This document shows positions 18,846 to 19,092 of a stretch of DNA of 19,092 nt, one piece after another. How positions within the stretch are numbered: position 1 is the first letter of the stretch; the number at the start of each line of letters is the position of its first letter. This DNA is from Wuchereria bancrofti (lineage: Eukaryota; Nematoda; Chromadorea; Rhabditida; Onchocercidae), in assembly GCA_005281725.1 (NCBI GenBank), contig SSBO01000009.1:450624-469715 (forward strand). The letters are read 5' to 3'. A program made the position numbers and the translations under genes. The notes beneath the pieces were generated by a model. The model saw nothing but the letters and a program-made list of their open reading frames with translations, searched no databases and was not told where the DNA came from.

Positions 18846-19092
18846 TTTCTGTCAAAAGTAATTAAAAAAGGTACAAACAGCCATACTAAAAGAATTAACT
18901 CAATATGTAAAAGGAAAGTTGTGCTATCATGCATGCAGTTAAGTATATTTTGCAACAAATGCATTTATAAAAACCAACCAATTCATATTCGACCGCTTAA
19001 TGCACTAACATATCTAACTACAAAATTTTAATTTAAATTAACAATTTGTATGCAAAATTATCATTTAATGCAAAATAGCCATTTGTTCGTTA
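18846..19092 (-). repeat. Outer inverted repeat, right copy (cut by window end)
   Basis: Reverse complement of 10118-10360. The match begins at tttctgtcaaaag and continues to the last base, so the repeat probably extends further. A 70-codon ORF across it shows no protein signature. Confidence 0.8.

Overview
The window reads as nuclear DNA of a nematode, most likely a spirurid/filarial one (inference). It is very AT-rich, genes are split into short exons, acceptors are nematode-like (ttttttcag, attttag), and a BEL/Pao retroelement and a C2H2 zinc-finger gene are present. There is no prokaryotic signature: no Shine-Dalgarno sites and no operon-like packing.

Left third (about 574-8515, + strand): one long multi-exon gene, incomplete at its 5' end. 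I joined 13 exons by matching GT/AG sites and intron phases, giving about 751 residues of a cysteine-rich, probably extracellular protein made of repeated modules. Each module closes with a CCC-x(4-6)-C motif, and one copy is decayed. The layout recalls nematode ET-module or three-finger-like proteins, but the family is not certain. Introns carry low-complexity DNA: a long TTG microsatellite, a GA tract, 31-bp tandem repeats and duplicated splice-donor segments.

Middle (8516-11732): about 3.2 kb with no credible gene. It holds a perfect 20-bp tandem duplication, a diverged direct repeat of sequence near the right end, and the left copy of an outer inverted repeat (10118-10360).

Right half (11733-19092): a large inverted duplication. 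Arms 11787-14047 and 15886-18136 are reverse complements; I find only three indels (one beside the single N). Each arm carries a two-exon C2H2 zinc-finger gene facing outward, about 0.7 kb of upstream flank, and a 570-bp LTR-like segment at the inner edge. The 1.84-kb spacer (14048-15885) is a decayed BEL/Pao element on the minus strand: primer binding site, frameshifted gag with zinc knuckle, then a jump to the far 3' end of pol, with protease, reverse transcriptase, RNase H and most of integrase gone. The two LTR-like segments are inverted relative to each other, which a normal insertion cannot give. The left zinc-finger copy has six fingers; the right copy loses the sixth exactly at the arm breakpoint. 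Both carry two PLDLS motifs, the classic CtBP corepressor-binding signature, in a tandem 111-bp unit, suggesting a transcriptional repressor.

The palindrome and the modular cysteine-rich gene are the two points most worth following. The palindrome could be an assembly artefact, and the N in the right arm is a reason for caution.
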